This document shows, piece by piece, positions 23,259-31,590 of a stretch of DNA of 41,799 nt. The stretch lies in assembly GCA_905192745.1 (NCBI GenBank), contig CAJJLZ010000021.1, positions 1 through 41,799 of the forward strand. Direction: 5' to 3'. Below the pieces are notes generated by a model. That model made no database searches and was not told the DNA's origin. It saw only the letters and a program-made list of their open reading frames with translations. The stretch comes from an uncultured Oscillospiraceae bacterium (GTDB taxonomy: Bacteria > Bacillota > Clostridia > Oscillospirales > Acutalibacteraceae). A program made the position numbers and the translations under genes. Position 1 is the stretch's first letter, and every line of letters starts with the position of its first letter.

Positions 23259-25480
23259 TTCGCCATCTCCTCCTTCGTCAACTGGGATTGGGCGATCTCC
23301 CGATAGATTTCACAGGTTTGCAGCAGCTCGGCGTGAGTGCCGATTCCCGCTACGCGGCCCTCGTCCAGAACGACGATCTGTTCCGCGTTCATGATGGTGC
23401 TGACCCGCTGGGCGACCAGCAGAACGGTGGAATTCCCCGTTTCTTCCTTCAGAGCACGGCGGAGGGCCGCGTCGGTCTTGAAGTCCAGCGCCGAAAAGCT
23501 GTCGTCAAAAATATAGATCGGCGCTTCCTTCACCAAGGCGCGGGCGATGGAAAGACGCTGCTTCTGGCCGCCGGAGACGTTGCCGCCTCCCTGCGCGATT
23601 TCATTGTGCATTCCGCCCTCGGTGGCCGCGATAAATTCGGCGGCCTGTGCAATACGGGCAGCCTTATCCAAGTCCTCATCCGACGCTTCCGGCCGGCCGT
23701 ACCGCAGATTCGAGGCGATATCTCCTGAGAAAAGCACGCCTTTCTGCGGCACATAGCCGATCATATCGTGCAGCTCGTGCTGGGTCAGTTCCCGGATATC
23801 GACGCCGTCGATCCGGATCTCGCCTTCGGTCACGTCGTAAAAGCGGGGAACCAGATTGACCAGCGTGGATTTGCCGGAGCCGGTGGAACCGATAAAGGCG
23901 GTGGTCTGTCCCGGTTCGGCGGTAAAGGTGACGTCGTGGAGAACGTCGTCCTCCGCGTTGCCATAGCGGAAGGAAACGTGACGGAACTCCACCCGGCCCT
24001 TCCGCTGGCCGGCCAGCGTTTTCGGGTGCTCCGGATCAAGGATGCTGGGCTCGGTATTCAGCACCTCGGCGATCCGGTCGGCCGAGACGGCGGCGCGGGG
24101 AACCATGATGAACATCATGGCAATCATGAGGAAGGACATGATAATCTGCATCGCATACTGCATAAAGGCCATCATATCGCCGACCTGCATGGCGGAGGCC
24201 TCGATCTGGTGGGAACCGACCCACATGATGACCAGACTGATCCCGTTCATGATGAACATCATCGCGGGCATCATAAATACCATAACCCGGTTGACGAACA
24301 GGTGAATGCGGGTCAGGTCGCCGTTGGCTTTTTCAAAGCGGTCTTCCTCAAATTTCTGGGTGCCGAAGGCGCGGATGACCATCATGCCGCTCAGGCTTTC
24401 ACGGGTGACAAGATTCAGCTTATCCACCAGCTTCTGCACCAGCTTGAATTTCGGCATGGCGATCAGGAAGATGGCCAGCACCAGACCAATCAGAATCACC
24501 ACGCCGACGGCAATGATCCATGTCATGGACACGCTCTTGCCCACCGCCATCACAATACCGCCGATCCCCATGATCGGGGCATAGCAGATCATCCGAATCC
24601 CCATCGTCAGCAGCATCTGCACCTGAGTGACGTCGTTGGTGGTGCGGGTAATCAGCGACGCAGTGGAAAATTTATCAAATTCCGCGTTGGCGAAGCTTTC
24701 CACCTTGCCGAACACGTCGTGCCGCAGGGCGCGGGCAATTCCCGCGCCGATCCGGGCGGAAAGCAGACCAACCAGAATGGTCGCCAACGCGCCGGCCAGC
24801 GTCAGCGCCAGCATCTTCACGCCGGTAATCAGAATGTAATTGCTGCGGATTTTTCCGGTATCCATGCCCAGTTCACTGTAAAACTGCTTAACCATCACCA
24901 CGCCGACCTGATCCAGCATGGAATCGTCGGTGGCGGCGGTCGCTTCCCGCGCGCTGTCAAACGCGGAGGACGGCATCTGGTCAAACTGCGGCTGCATGGC
25001 ATACAGAGGAGAAAAATCCAGATCCTCCAGCCCATCCGTCAGGGAGGAAGAACCGGCGGAAGCATTGTTCTGCCCGTTCTGTTCCGCCGTCTGCTTCATG
25101 AAATTCATGAATGTGAGAGCCGACCGGCCGAACGCCGTACCCAGCGCGGAATCGCTGCTTTTCCGGACATAGATACATCGGTTCGCGGATTCCGGATAGT
25201 CCTTTGCATACGCCGCGTCACCGGCCCGGACGAGGGTATAGCTGCCGTCCACCAGCTGCCGGTCAGACTCCGTCATGAAGGTTTTCATCAGCTTCATACC
25301 ATCTTCGCTGATCGCCTCGGGCGAAGTGTCCTCGATACCGCTCTGCTGGATACCGACATTAACGATATCCGACATCAGGTTCGGCAGGCTGAGGTCGCAC
25401 ATCGCCTGTCCGAACAGCAGCGCCACGCAGGCCAGTACCCAGACCGCGTAGGGTTTTAGATAGGAAAATATTTTTCTCAT
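23255..25480 (-). CDS. ABC exporter subunit with degenerate site and large extracellular insertion
   Basis: 741 residues. Walker A is IGSTGSGKST, the signature NVSGGQ is intact, but Walker B is IYIFDDSFSALD, with Asp in place of the catalytic Glu, and the switch histidine is replaced by Gln (LVAQRVST). This is the degenerate-site half of heterodimeric exporters. Between the first and second membrane segments is an insertion of roughly 170 residues (about 40-210), probably outside the cell. It overlaps marR upstream and the partner gene downstream by four bases each. Confidence 0.93.
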   Translation of the reverse strand: MRKIFSYLKPYAVWVLACVALLFGQAMCDLSLPNLMSDIVNVGIQQSGIEDTSPEAISEDGMKLMKTFMTESDRQLVDGSYTLVRAGDAAYAKDYPESANRCIYVRKSSDSALGTAFGRSALTFMNFMKQTAEQNGQNNASAGSSSLTDGLEDLDFSPLYAMQPQFDQMPSSAFDSAREATAATDDSMLDQVGVVMVKQFYSELGMDTGKIRSNYILITGVKMLALTLAGALATILVGLLSARIGAGIARALRHDVFGKVESFANAEFDKFSTASLITRTTNDVTQVQMLLTMGIRMICYAPIMGIGGIVMAVGKSVSMTWIIAVGVVILIGLVLAIFLIAMPKFKLVQKLVDKLNLVTRESLSGMMVIRAFGTQKFEEDRFEKANGDLTRIHLFVNRVMVFMMPAMMFIMNGISLVIMWVGSHQIEASAMQVGDMMAFMQYAMQIIMSFLMIAMMFIMVPRAAVSADRIAEVLNTEPSILDPEHPKTLAGQRKGRVEFRHVSFRYGNAEDDVLHDVTFTAEPGQTTAFIGSTGSGKSTLVNLVPRFYDVTEGEIRIDGVDIRELTQHELHDMIGYVPQKGVLFSGDIASNLRYGRPEASDEDLDKAARIAQAAEFIAATEGGMHNEIAQGGGNVSGGQKQRLSIARALVKEAPIYIFDDSFSALDFKTDAALRRALKEETGNSTVLLVAQRVSTIMNAEQIVVLDEGRVAGIGTHAELLQTCEIYREIAQSQLTKEEMAK

Positions 25481-25974
25481 CGGGCTTCATTCATCCTTTC
25501 GGTATGTGAGTTGCGGACGCGAATGATCTCCGTCAGGCGGCCAAGCAGGGTAATCAGCTGGTCGGTATCCTCTTCCCCCAGCTCCCCGGCAATTTCGTCG
25601 AGACGGGCGAAAAAGGTCCTTTCAGTCTCCCGGGCCGCTCCCCACCCCTGTTCGGTCGGGCGGACATACACCGCACGGCGATCAGCGGGGACGGTACTGC
25701 GGACAACCAGTCCCTTTTCCTCCAGCGCGCGAACCGTCTGCGAAACGCCGGAAGGCGTCTGGTGAGTGACGGCGCTGAGCTCCCCGATCATCACGCCGGG
25801 GCCGTCGCTTTGCCGCGAAAGGCAGCACAGGATGCTGTGCAGCATGGCAAACTCGCTGGGGCGCAGCTCCGGCGCGGGGCGAACGGCCAGAACATAACGC
25901 TGAAAATCCTTCAGCGCGGAAAACAGCCGCCGGCCGCGGGAGTCGGTTTCCTCTGTAAACGTCACCTTCCTCAT
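25477..25974 (-). CDS. MarR family regulator
   Basis: 165 residues with a winged helix-turn-helix in the middle (LSAVTHQTPSGVSQTVRALEEKGLV, wing VPADRRAVYVRPTEQG). It is first in the operon with the two exporter genes, overlapping the next by ATGA, so it most likely represses its own operon and is relieved by an exported compound. AAAGGGGG precedes the ATG. The ligand is unknown. Confidence 0.92.
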   Translation of the reverse strand: MRKVTFTEETDSRGRRLFSALKDFQRYVLAVRPAPELRPSEFAMLHSILCCLSRQSDGPGVMIGELSAVTHQTPSGVSQTVRALEEKGLVVRSTVPADRRAVYVRPTEQGWGAARETERTFFARLDEIAGELGEEDTDQLITLLGRLTEIIRVRNSHTERMNEAR

Positions 25975-25985
25975 TTTCCCCCTTT

Positions 25986-26048
25986 TTATTTAAGTATATT
26001 AATTATTTAGCTGCTGAACAGTATACAGCGATATGCCACAGGGTTCAA
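25986..26048 (-). promoter_or_regulatory. Promoter and AT-rich operator candidate of the MarR/exporter operon
   Basis: Minus-strand -35 TTGAAC (26048-26043), 17-bp spacer, -10 TATACT (26025-26020). Downstream, positions about 25987-26010 form an AT-rich imperfect dyad (TTTAAGTATATTAATTATTTA) typical of MarR binding sites, inferred only. Confidence 0.7.
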
Positions 26049-26288
26049 TGACCAAATTGTGAACATTAGATGAAAAAGCTGTTTCCGCTTGCTTTGTCCC
26101 TCGAAAACGGCAAGCCAAAACCGAATGAGAATCGTGGAAAGTTCAGCATACGGCCCTCAGGCACCCCGATCAGGCTCTCTGCGCAGGAAGTTAACGCCTG
26201 CTGAAATGCGATTGCTTTTCGGCGGGTATTTTGATATACTGAAAACACGAAATTTCAATTTGTCCGGGAAACAAAAAGGGTGATTACG
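26049..26288 (+). promoter_or_regulatory. Intergenic region with promoter of the diguanylate cyclase gene
   Basis: A probable promoter is TTGCTT (26212-26217), 17-bp spacer, TATACT (26235-26240), about 50 bases before the start codon. The rest holds an open frame of 60 codons on the minus strand (26066-26248) with no ribosome binding site or family match; it is not called. Confidence 0.6.
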
Positions 26289-27422
26289 ATGGACAGTGCG
26301 TATCTGGCGTATGCCGTGACCGAATTTTTTCTGATTATATTTACATTGTCGATCAGAATGAAGCTGAACACCAGCGTTGGCTCAGAGTACGAGGTACGCA
26401 AACTGAAAAGTATCATTTACACATTCTGGGTAGTTCTTGTAACTGACATTTTCTGGGCGCTTAACAAAGGAAACTATATTTCACCCGGCAAGCTGCTTAA
26501 CGCTGCCGTAAACGGTATTTCCCTTGCGGCTGTAGTACTCGGCTGCTTTCTCTGGTTTCAATTTGTCGAGTTAAGACTTCATACGAAAAATTTAAGCCAA
26601 AAGAAAGCCCTGCTTCTGGCCATACCGTTTGTCCTGACCGCTGTTCTCGATTTGATTTCCATTTTCACCGGCTGGGTTTTCCACATAAACGACAGCGGCG
26701 ACTACACCTACGGCAAGCTTTTTGTGCTTCAGGTTTTGGGTTGTTATTTCTATTTGCTTATCCCCACCGTGAAAGCCCTGATGCGGACATTCACCACCAG
26801 ATCCAGAACGCACCGCGCCGAGTATCTGATATATGCGTCCTATATGCTGCCATCCCTGATTGCAGGTTTTCTGGAGGACGCCGTTCCCACCGTTCCCGTA
26901 CTCTATCTGTGCATGTTCATGGTTATTCATACCCTGTTTCTCACCATTCAGGATTTGCAGATATATCACGATGCGCCTACGGGGCTGTACAACCGCCGAC
27001 GGCTGAACGATTATATGGTTGAAAGGCTCGAATCGGTTTCGGACAAAGAACCGCTGGTTCTGTTCCTGATTGACATTGACAAGTTCAAGCACATCAACGA
27101 CAGCTTCGGTCATGTCGAAGGCGACTGCGCAATAACTACCGTTGCAAAAGCGCTTTCTATGGCGGCAGGCAAATTCGGCGGGTTTGCCGCACGCTATGGG
27201 GGCGATGAGTTCTGCTTTATCCCCGAAAGCAGCAGCGTTCATCAGTCGGAGATAACGGAGTTCATACGAAACGCCCTGAAAGAGTTGAGAAAAGGCACAG
27301 ACAACTACTCGCTGGAAGTAAGCATTGGCTGCTGCCGGTGTGACACGCCCGATACGACGCCCGAAAAAATCATCGCAATTGCCGACGAGCAGCTTTACAT
27401 TGACAAAAAAAGACCAAAGTAA
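26289..27422 (+). CDS. Membrane-bound diguanylate cyclase (GGDEF)
   Basis: 377 residues. About six to seven membrane segments make up residues 5-220, then a GGDEF domain. It makes cyclic di-GMP from two GTP. Active-site residues are present: DAPTGLYNRRRLNDY, LIDIDKFKHINDSFGH, and RYGGDEF with GGDEF at 304-308. The inhibitory RxxD site, nine residues upstream in many cyclases, is KFGG here, so product inhibition through it is unlikely. The ATG at 26289 is favoured over GTG at 26280 because AAGGGTGAT overlaps the latter and serves as the ribosome binding site. Base composition is lower in GC than in neighbours, hinting at later acquisition. Confidence 0.9.
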   Translation: MDSAYLAYAVTEFFLIIFTLSIRMKLNTSVGSEYEVRKLKSIIYTFWVVLVTDIFWALNKGNYISPGKLLNAAVNGISLAAVVLGCFLWFQFVELRLHTKNLSQKKALLLAIPFVLTAVLDLISIFTGWVFHINDSGDYTYGKLFVLQVLGCYFYLLIPTVKALMRTFTTRSRTHRAEYLIYASYMLPSLIAGFLEDAVPTVPVLYLCMFMVIHTLFLTIQDLQIYHDAPTGLYNRRRLNDYMVERLESVSDKEPLVLFLIDIDKFKHINDSFGHVEGDCAITTVAKALSMAAGKFGGFAARYGGDEFCFIPESSSVHQSEITEFIRNALKELRKGTDNYSLEVSIGCCRCDTPDTTPEKIIAIADEQLYIDKKRPK

Positions 27423-27565
27423 TCTATTCCGGCAGTTCGCCGTTAAATTCCCCCTTGGTCGAGGTATTCTCATCATTACTTTTATTTCATGTATTCCATT
27501 TAGAAATGTCGTAATCCGTTGCACATTTTTAAACGGGCGTACATACCTGAAATTTTAACAGGCGC

Positions 27566-27603
27566 AAAAAAGGCGGCCTTCCTTGCGGATGGCCGCCTTT
27601 TTT
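27566..27603. terminator. Bidirectional terminator between the GGDEF gene and pepF
   Basis: Perfect 13-bp stem (27566-27578 and 27591-27603) with six A and six T at its ends and a 12-base loop. It can end both convergent transcripts. Confidence 0.88.
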
Positions 27604-27659
27604 GGTATGACTTTTGCCGGTTTTTCCGCTCTTTCCATCAAAGCGGTCTCCGGAGATCA

Positions 27660-29471
27660 TCAGCCGAGCAGAGTTTCCAACTGGGCGAGCATGGACTCGA
27701 ACTCCTCCAAAGCAGCGACAACCGGGGTGGGCGTAGTCATATCCACCCCCGCGCGCTTCAGGGTTTCGACCGGATAATCGCTGCCGCCCGCGTGCAGGAA
27801 GGCCCGGTATTTCTCCACATTTTCCGGTCCGCCGGTCAACAGGCCGCGGGTGATCGCGGCCGCGGCGGAAAAGCCGGTGGCGTATTTGAATACATAAAAT
27901 TCATTATAGAAATGCGGAATACGGGCCCACTCCCACCGTATATAGTCGTCGATCTCCACATCCGGGCCGAAATAATCCCGGAGCAGGCCGCCGTACACCC
28001 CGCAGAGCGTCTCGCCGGTAAGCGGTTCCCCCCTCTCGGCCATTTCATGAACCTTCAGCTCAAATTCCGCGAACATAGTCTGACGGAACACCGTGCCCTT
28101 GAATTCCTCCAGAAAACGGTTCATGAGAAACGCCTTTTCGGTCCGTCCTTCTTCCGTGGAAGGATCGCAGCCGTCGATCATTCCCCGCATGAGGATGTTT
28201 TCATTGACGGTGGAGGCAATCTCCGCAAGGAAGATGGGATAATCCTTGGTCATATAGGGCTGGGTATCGGAATAGTAGGTATGCATACAATGACCGGCCT
28301 CATGGGCGAGGGTAAACACATCGCCAAGCTGGCCGACAAAGTTCAGCAGCATATAGGGATGTACGCCGTAAACCCCGGTCGCATAAGCGCCGGTAGCCTT
28401 TCCCCTGGTTTCATATACGTCCACCCAGCCGCCGGCAAGGAGGCGGTCCAGATCCCGCTGATAGGTTTCACCCAGCGGCGCAAGGGAATCCCGTACCATC
28501 CGCTTTGCCTGTTCATAGGTGTATTCCTTATCCGGCATTTCCACAATCGGGAGGTAACAGTCGTAAATATGCAGCTTCTCCACCCCGAGACGGCGGCGGC
28601 GGAGCTCCAGATACCGGTAATAGGAAGGCAGATGGGCGCGGACCGCTTCAATCAGGCCGGTATAAACCGAACGGGGCAGGTTATCCGCGAACAACGCCTG
28701 ATCGAGACAACTGTCAAAGCGGCGCGCCTTTGCACCGAACACATCCGCCCGCACATTGCCCGCATACAGAGCGGCGATGGTGTTCCCCATCCCGGCGAAG
28801 GCGGTATGCATGGCCTGAAAGGCGTCCGCCCGTACCCGGCGATCCCGGCTGTCCCGGAATTTGCCGAACAGGCCGTCGGTCAGCTCTACCCGGTTCCCCT
28901 TTTCGTCGGTGATCTCGCCCCGCTTGAGGTCCACGCTGTCCAGCATGGTGAAGGCGGAATCCATACTTTCGAGCGCGGGAGCCGCCATCGCGAGAAGCTG
29001 CTCCTCCCTTGTGGACAGGACATGGGCCCGGGAACGGATCACCTCGTCGATCAGATGACGGAAATCCGCAAGGGCGGGGTCGTCGTATACCCAGCTACGC
29101 AGAGTATCGGGATCCATCGCGGTCATTTCCGGGGTGAGGAAGGAAGAGGATTCCTGAATTTTAAACAGGACGGCAAGGGCACGGTCGTGCATGGCCTGAT
29201 ACTTGGCGTCGGCGTTATCCACATCCATGTTCAGCTTGGCGTACATATACACCCGCTCCAGCTCCTTCTCCAGTTCCTCAAACAGAAGAAGAGCGGCGCG
29301 CAGGACGGAGGCGCTTTCGGCCAGCTTTCCCTGATAGGAAGCGAGCTCTTCCGCCTTTTTCTGTACGTCGGAAAGGGCGGATTCCCATGCATCCTCCCCG
29401 GGATAGATATCGGTCAGGCGCCAGATGTATTCGGCGGGGACATCGCTGTGCTTTTCGTAGGCTGCGGTCAT
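27660..29471 (-). CDS. pepF: Oligoendopeptidase F (M3B family)
   Basis: 603 residues, normal for PepF. A cytosolic zinc metallopeptidase cleaving short peptides. The zinc motif HEAGH is at 389-393 (H389, H393, catalytic E390), with the downstream ligand in FLAEIASTVNEN. An N-terminal PepF helical domain precedes it. The start at 29471 is chosen because AGAAAGGAA lies upstream and the family normally begins near VPAEYIW; a frame 22 codons longer has no such site. One structured repeat lies about 80 bases upstream. Confidence 0.94.
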   Translation of the reverse strand: MTAAYEKHSDVPAEYIWRLTDIYPGEDAWESALSDVQKKAEELASYQGKLAESASVLRAALLLFEELEKELERVYMYAKLNMDVDNADAKYQAMHDRALAVLFKIQESSSFLTPEMTAMDPDTLRSWVYDDPALADFRHLIDEVIRSRAHVLSTREEQLLAMAAPALESMDSAFTMLDSVDLKRGEITDEKGNRVELTDGLFGKFRDSRDRRVRADAFQAMHTAFAGMGNTIAALYAGNVRADVFGAKARRFDSCLDQALFADNLPRSVYTGLIEAVRAHLPSYYRYLELRRRRLGVEKLHIYDCYLPIVEMPDKEYTYEQAKRMVRDSLAPLGETYQRDLDRLLAGGWVDVYETRGKATGAYATGVYGVHPYMLLNFVGQLGDVFTLAHEAGHCMHTYYSDTQPYMTKDYPIFLAEIASTVNENILMRGMIDGCDPSTEEGRTEKAFLMNRFLEEFKGTVFRQTMFAEFELKVHEMAERGEPLTGETLCGVYGGLLRDYFGPDVEIDDYIRWEWARIPHFYNEFYVFKYATGFSAAAAITRGLLTGGPENVEKYRAFLHAGGSDYPVETLKRAGVDMTTPTPVVAALEEFESMLAQLETLLG

Positions 29472-29553
29472 AACGTTCGTTCCTTTCTTTTCGCTGTAAT
29501 ATGGTGCGTCCGTATCCGACGGTCGTCTTTCTCTCAAGTGTCATTGTACCATA

Positions 29554-29639
29554 GCGCCGCCCGGCCGGATTCTATGCCGGCGTTTGCTGGCGGCGCAATT
29601 GAGAAATGCTTTCGCATTTCTCCTGAATGTCATTGTAAC
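29554..29639. repeat. Structured interspersed repeat, copy 3
   Basis: Same plan as 12757-12951: outer stem GCGCCGCC (29554-29561) with GGCGGCGC (29589-29596), second stem GAGAAATGC (29601-29609) with GCATTTCTC (29614-29622), loop TTTC. It is flanked by a 15-bp direct repeat with one mismatch (TGTCATTGTAxCATA at 29539-29553 and 29628-29642), which gives TACAAT on the minus strand. It lies upstream of pepF. Confidence 0.8.
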
Positions 29640-30202
29640 ATATATGCCGGAGATTGGGAATCATTTCCTCCCTTTTCTTTTTTATTGATTTTATAGACGA
29701 AAATCGTCTTATAACTTCTTGCAAGTGTTTATAGACGAATGGAAAAAGCCTGTATTTGCAAGGCTTTTCCCATTCTTGCTTGTATCTTCTCATATCTCCA
29801 TATAAGTTGGTTTTGTAAACTTGGGCACCATTTTAGCACTACAAATATAGCAATAAACATAAGCATATGGTGGCGCTATCACGAACACAAAGGCAGTTAG
29901 GACGACCTTATTTTATACTCTTATGTTACGCATTAAAGGCTCAATAAGCCTTGCAAGCAAAGACTTTACAGACGCAAAACTAATAGGGTAAGGTATTTAT
30001 ACCTTTTTCCTCAAAAATGTCCTTTAACTGTGTAACATTTCAAAGAAAATTGCTATCTGTTTAAATTATCCTTTCCTGTCCGTTTCGTTATAAAAAGTTC
30101 CGTAGCAAGCATAGGAAAGTGGTACCCTTTCCGTAAAAATCTACCATTTTTGTTTGTTGGGAAAATCCAAAATCATTAAGCCTAACTACAACTGTTGCTT
30201 CG
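29640..30202. other. AT-rich non-coding stretch at left of the islet
   Basis: No gene is supported. Base composition drops sharply from the flanks. It holds a 15-bp hairpin with one wobble (29737-29751 and 29761-29775), a smaller hairpin AGACGA/TCGTCT at 29695-29709, a repeated TATAGACGA (about 29692 and 29731), and the left direct repeat at 29823-29839. A short palindrome AAGGTAT/ATACCTT with T-run is near 29991-30010. The composition and repeats suggest DNA of mobile origin. Confidence 0.5.
29823..29839. repeat. Left direct repeat of the AT-rich islet
   Basis: GGGCACCATTTTAGCAC, matching the sequence at 30930-30946 in 16 of 17 positions and in the same orientation. Similarity extends loosely into the 40 bases before each copy (TTGTAT...ATATCT...). 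Candidate attachment sites or traces of recombination. On the minus strand both copies can be read as AKMVP, reminiscent of integrase C-termini, but no integrase is present. Confidence 0.6.
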
Positions 30203-30658
30203 TTATTTTTTACTAATAATAAGCTTCATTTCAAGTGCAGTATCCGTTGTTTCACCGGTCTCAATAAAACCATAAGAGGAGTACAGTTTTTTTGCTACAA
30301 TATTCTGAAACTTTACCCCAAGATAAACTTCATTAATGTCAAATTCGTCTATCAAAAATTGTATTCCTAGCCTCAAAGCGGCTTTTCCATATCCTTTATG
30401 TTGATATCGCTCATCAATCAAAAATTGCCAAACGGTATATTGGTTCTTCAACTCATAGTAACCCAACATTATAAAACCAACTATCGTGTTGTGTACATAT
30501 ATAGCAAAGGGGAAAGCGGTATTTCTGTATACCCACGCCTTTGCTAAGCTGCGTGCTGTATTCTCTACAAAATTATTTTGTTCTACAGAAACTTTCAATG
30601 CAAGAACTTCATCTATATTTTTCTGGGTGATTTTTTTTAGTTCAACTAAAAAGTTCAT
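30203..30658 (-). CDS. GNAT family N-acetyltransferase (islet gene)
   Basis: 151 residues, a single GNAT domain similar to diamine/polyamine acetyltransferases of the BltD/PaiA kind. The acetyl-CoA motif is YQHKGYGKAALRLG at about 87-100, followed by VKFQNIVAKKLYSSYGF. Codon use is AT-rich, unlike all neighbours. An AAAGGAA lies upstream of the ATG. It is the only gene between the direct repeats at 29823 and 30930. The acceptor is unknown. Confidence 0.88.
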   Translation of the reverse strand: MNFLVELKKITQKNIDEVLALKVSVEQNNFVENTARSLAKAWVYRNTAFPFAIYVHNTIVGFIMLGYYELKNQYTVWQFLIDERYQHKGYGKAALRLGIQFLIDEFDINEVYLGVKFQNIVAKKLYSSYGFIETGETTDTALEMKLIISKK

Positions 30659-31050
30659 CTTTACAAATTCCTTTCGTGTTTTCTCTGATATACAAATAAT
30701 ATCACTTATATATAAATTTTTCTACCATGTTCCTGCTTTTTTAGCCGTAGCAAAGCCAACCACCCCCGTCAACGATTAGAATGAACGTGCTTCGCCCGCC
30801 GTTGACAAGGGCGTCTGTCTCTGCTTATGTGGCAACCAAGAGAGCGAAAGCAACGAGTGATTTCGCCCTTACATAGTATGTTGTATTCTTATATCTGCTC
30901 GTATAGTTTTACATCGTCATAGGAAATCCGGGCACCATTTTGGCACCAAATCTTCAGAAATCACTGCTATTTTGAGCGTCTTAATCTCTGGAAAAGTCAG
31001 GACTTTCATAGTTCAAGACTTTTCAATAGGGCAAAGTCAAATACTATCTT
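30659..31050. other. Intergenic right part of the islet
   Basis: No gene is supported. An inverted repeat CCCGTCAACG ... CGTTGACAAGGG spans about 30766-30811. AT-rich sequence follows to the right direct repeat, then to the end of the small gene at 31051. Confidence 0.4.
30930..30946. repeat. Right direct repeat of the AT-rich islet
   Basis: GGGCACCATTTTGGCAC, 16 of 17 positions the same as 29823-29839. Within it GGCACC occurs twice around ATTTT, the kind of short direct repeat bound by tyrosine integrases, an inference only. Confidence 0.6.
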
Positions 31051-31476
31051 TTATTTCCCGCACGGATTCTTCTCGCTCTTCTCTTCGTTTTTCGGCAAAG
31101 CGAGCAATATCGCCCGCTTCTTTTGCAGATTTTCCAAGCAGGCACGTCGATACGTCCGGTTGTGCTCCGGGTAAACCGGTATGCGGCGGCGGGCCTCCTC
31201 TAAAACGGAGGGAGAGGACGGTTCCGACGGACAGCGGCGGCCGCGAAAAGCAGGGTCATCCCACGCCGGGTCTACGGTATAACCACGGCGGCGCATTTCA
31301 GCGATTACCCGTTCATGATAAACGGCCAGCCATTCCCGCGGATGGGTGAAAACATAGTCTACCACAGCATGACGTTTTCCCCAGTTCAGGCCGCGGAGGG
31401 CACAGCATTCCCGATGCTGGCCAAGAAGCTGTGCACGGGGAATGCAAGGCAAAAGGTCCTCATGCCAGAGACGCAT
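31051..31476 (-). CDS. Pyrimidine-dimer DNA glycosylase-like / TIGR02328 family protein
   Basis: 141 residues. The N-terminus MRLWHEDLLPCIPRAQLLGQHRECCALRG and the later HAVVDYVFTH are typical of the TIGR02328/Pyr_excise-like family, whose best-known relative is the T4 DenV pyrimidine dimer glycosylase. The family is named by homology; activity is not shown for most members. A strong AAAGGAGGAG precedes the ATG. It is transcribed divergently from the amidase-like gene 114 bases away. Confidence 0.75.
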   Translation of the reverse strand: MRLWHEDLLPCIPRAQLLGQHRECCALRGLNWGKRHAVVDYVFTHPREWLAVYHERVIAEMRRRGYTVDPAWDDPAFRGRRCPSEPSSPSVLEEARRRIPVYPEHNRTYRRACLENLQKKRAILLALPKNEEKSEKNPCGK

Positions 31477-31590
31477 ACGGCTCCTCCTTTCCCGCGTCAG
31501 GTATGCGGGGTGGTATACGATTTAGTATGCGCGGGCCGGAATGTTCCATGCGGCATATACTGGAAAAAAGGAATCAAAGGAGGAGTTTTC

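Noticed and set aside
21135..23306. Plus-strand open frame of 723 codons
   Set aside because: It is antisense to the ABC exporter subunit. The His- and Gly-rich translation is typical of a reverse frame of a GC-rich gene.
23768..25459. Plus-strand frame very rich in histidine (563 codons)
   Set aside because: It is antisense to the second exporter subunit. The His richness comes from reverse reading of Met/Ile codons in membrane helices.
26066..26248. 60-codon minus-strand open frame between the MarR and GGDEF genes
   Set aside because: No ribosome binding site and no family support. The translation might belong to a dispersed repeat, but only one copy is in the window.
29572..29793. 73-codon minus-strand open frame upstream of pepF
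   Set aside because: It runs through repeat copy 3 and an islet hairpin. Its similarity to a frame at 12775-12996 only reflects the shared repeat.
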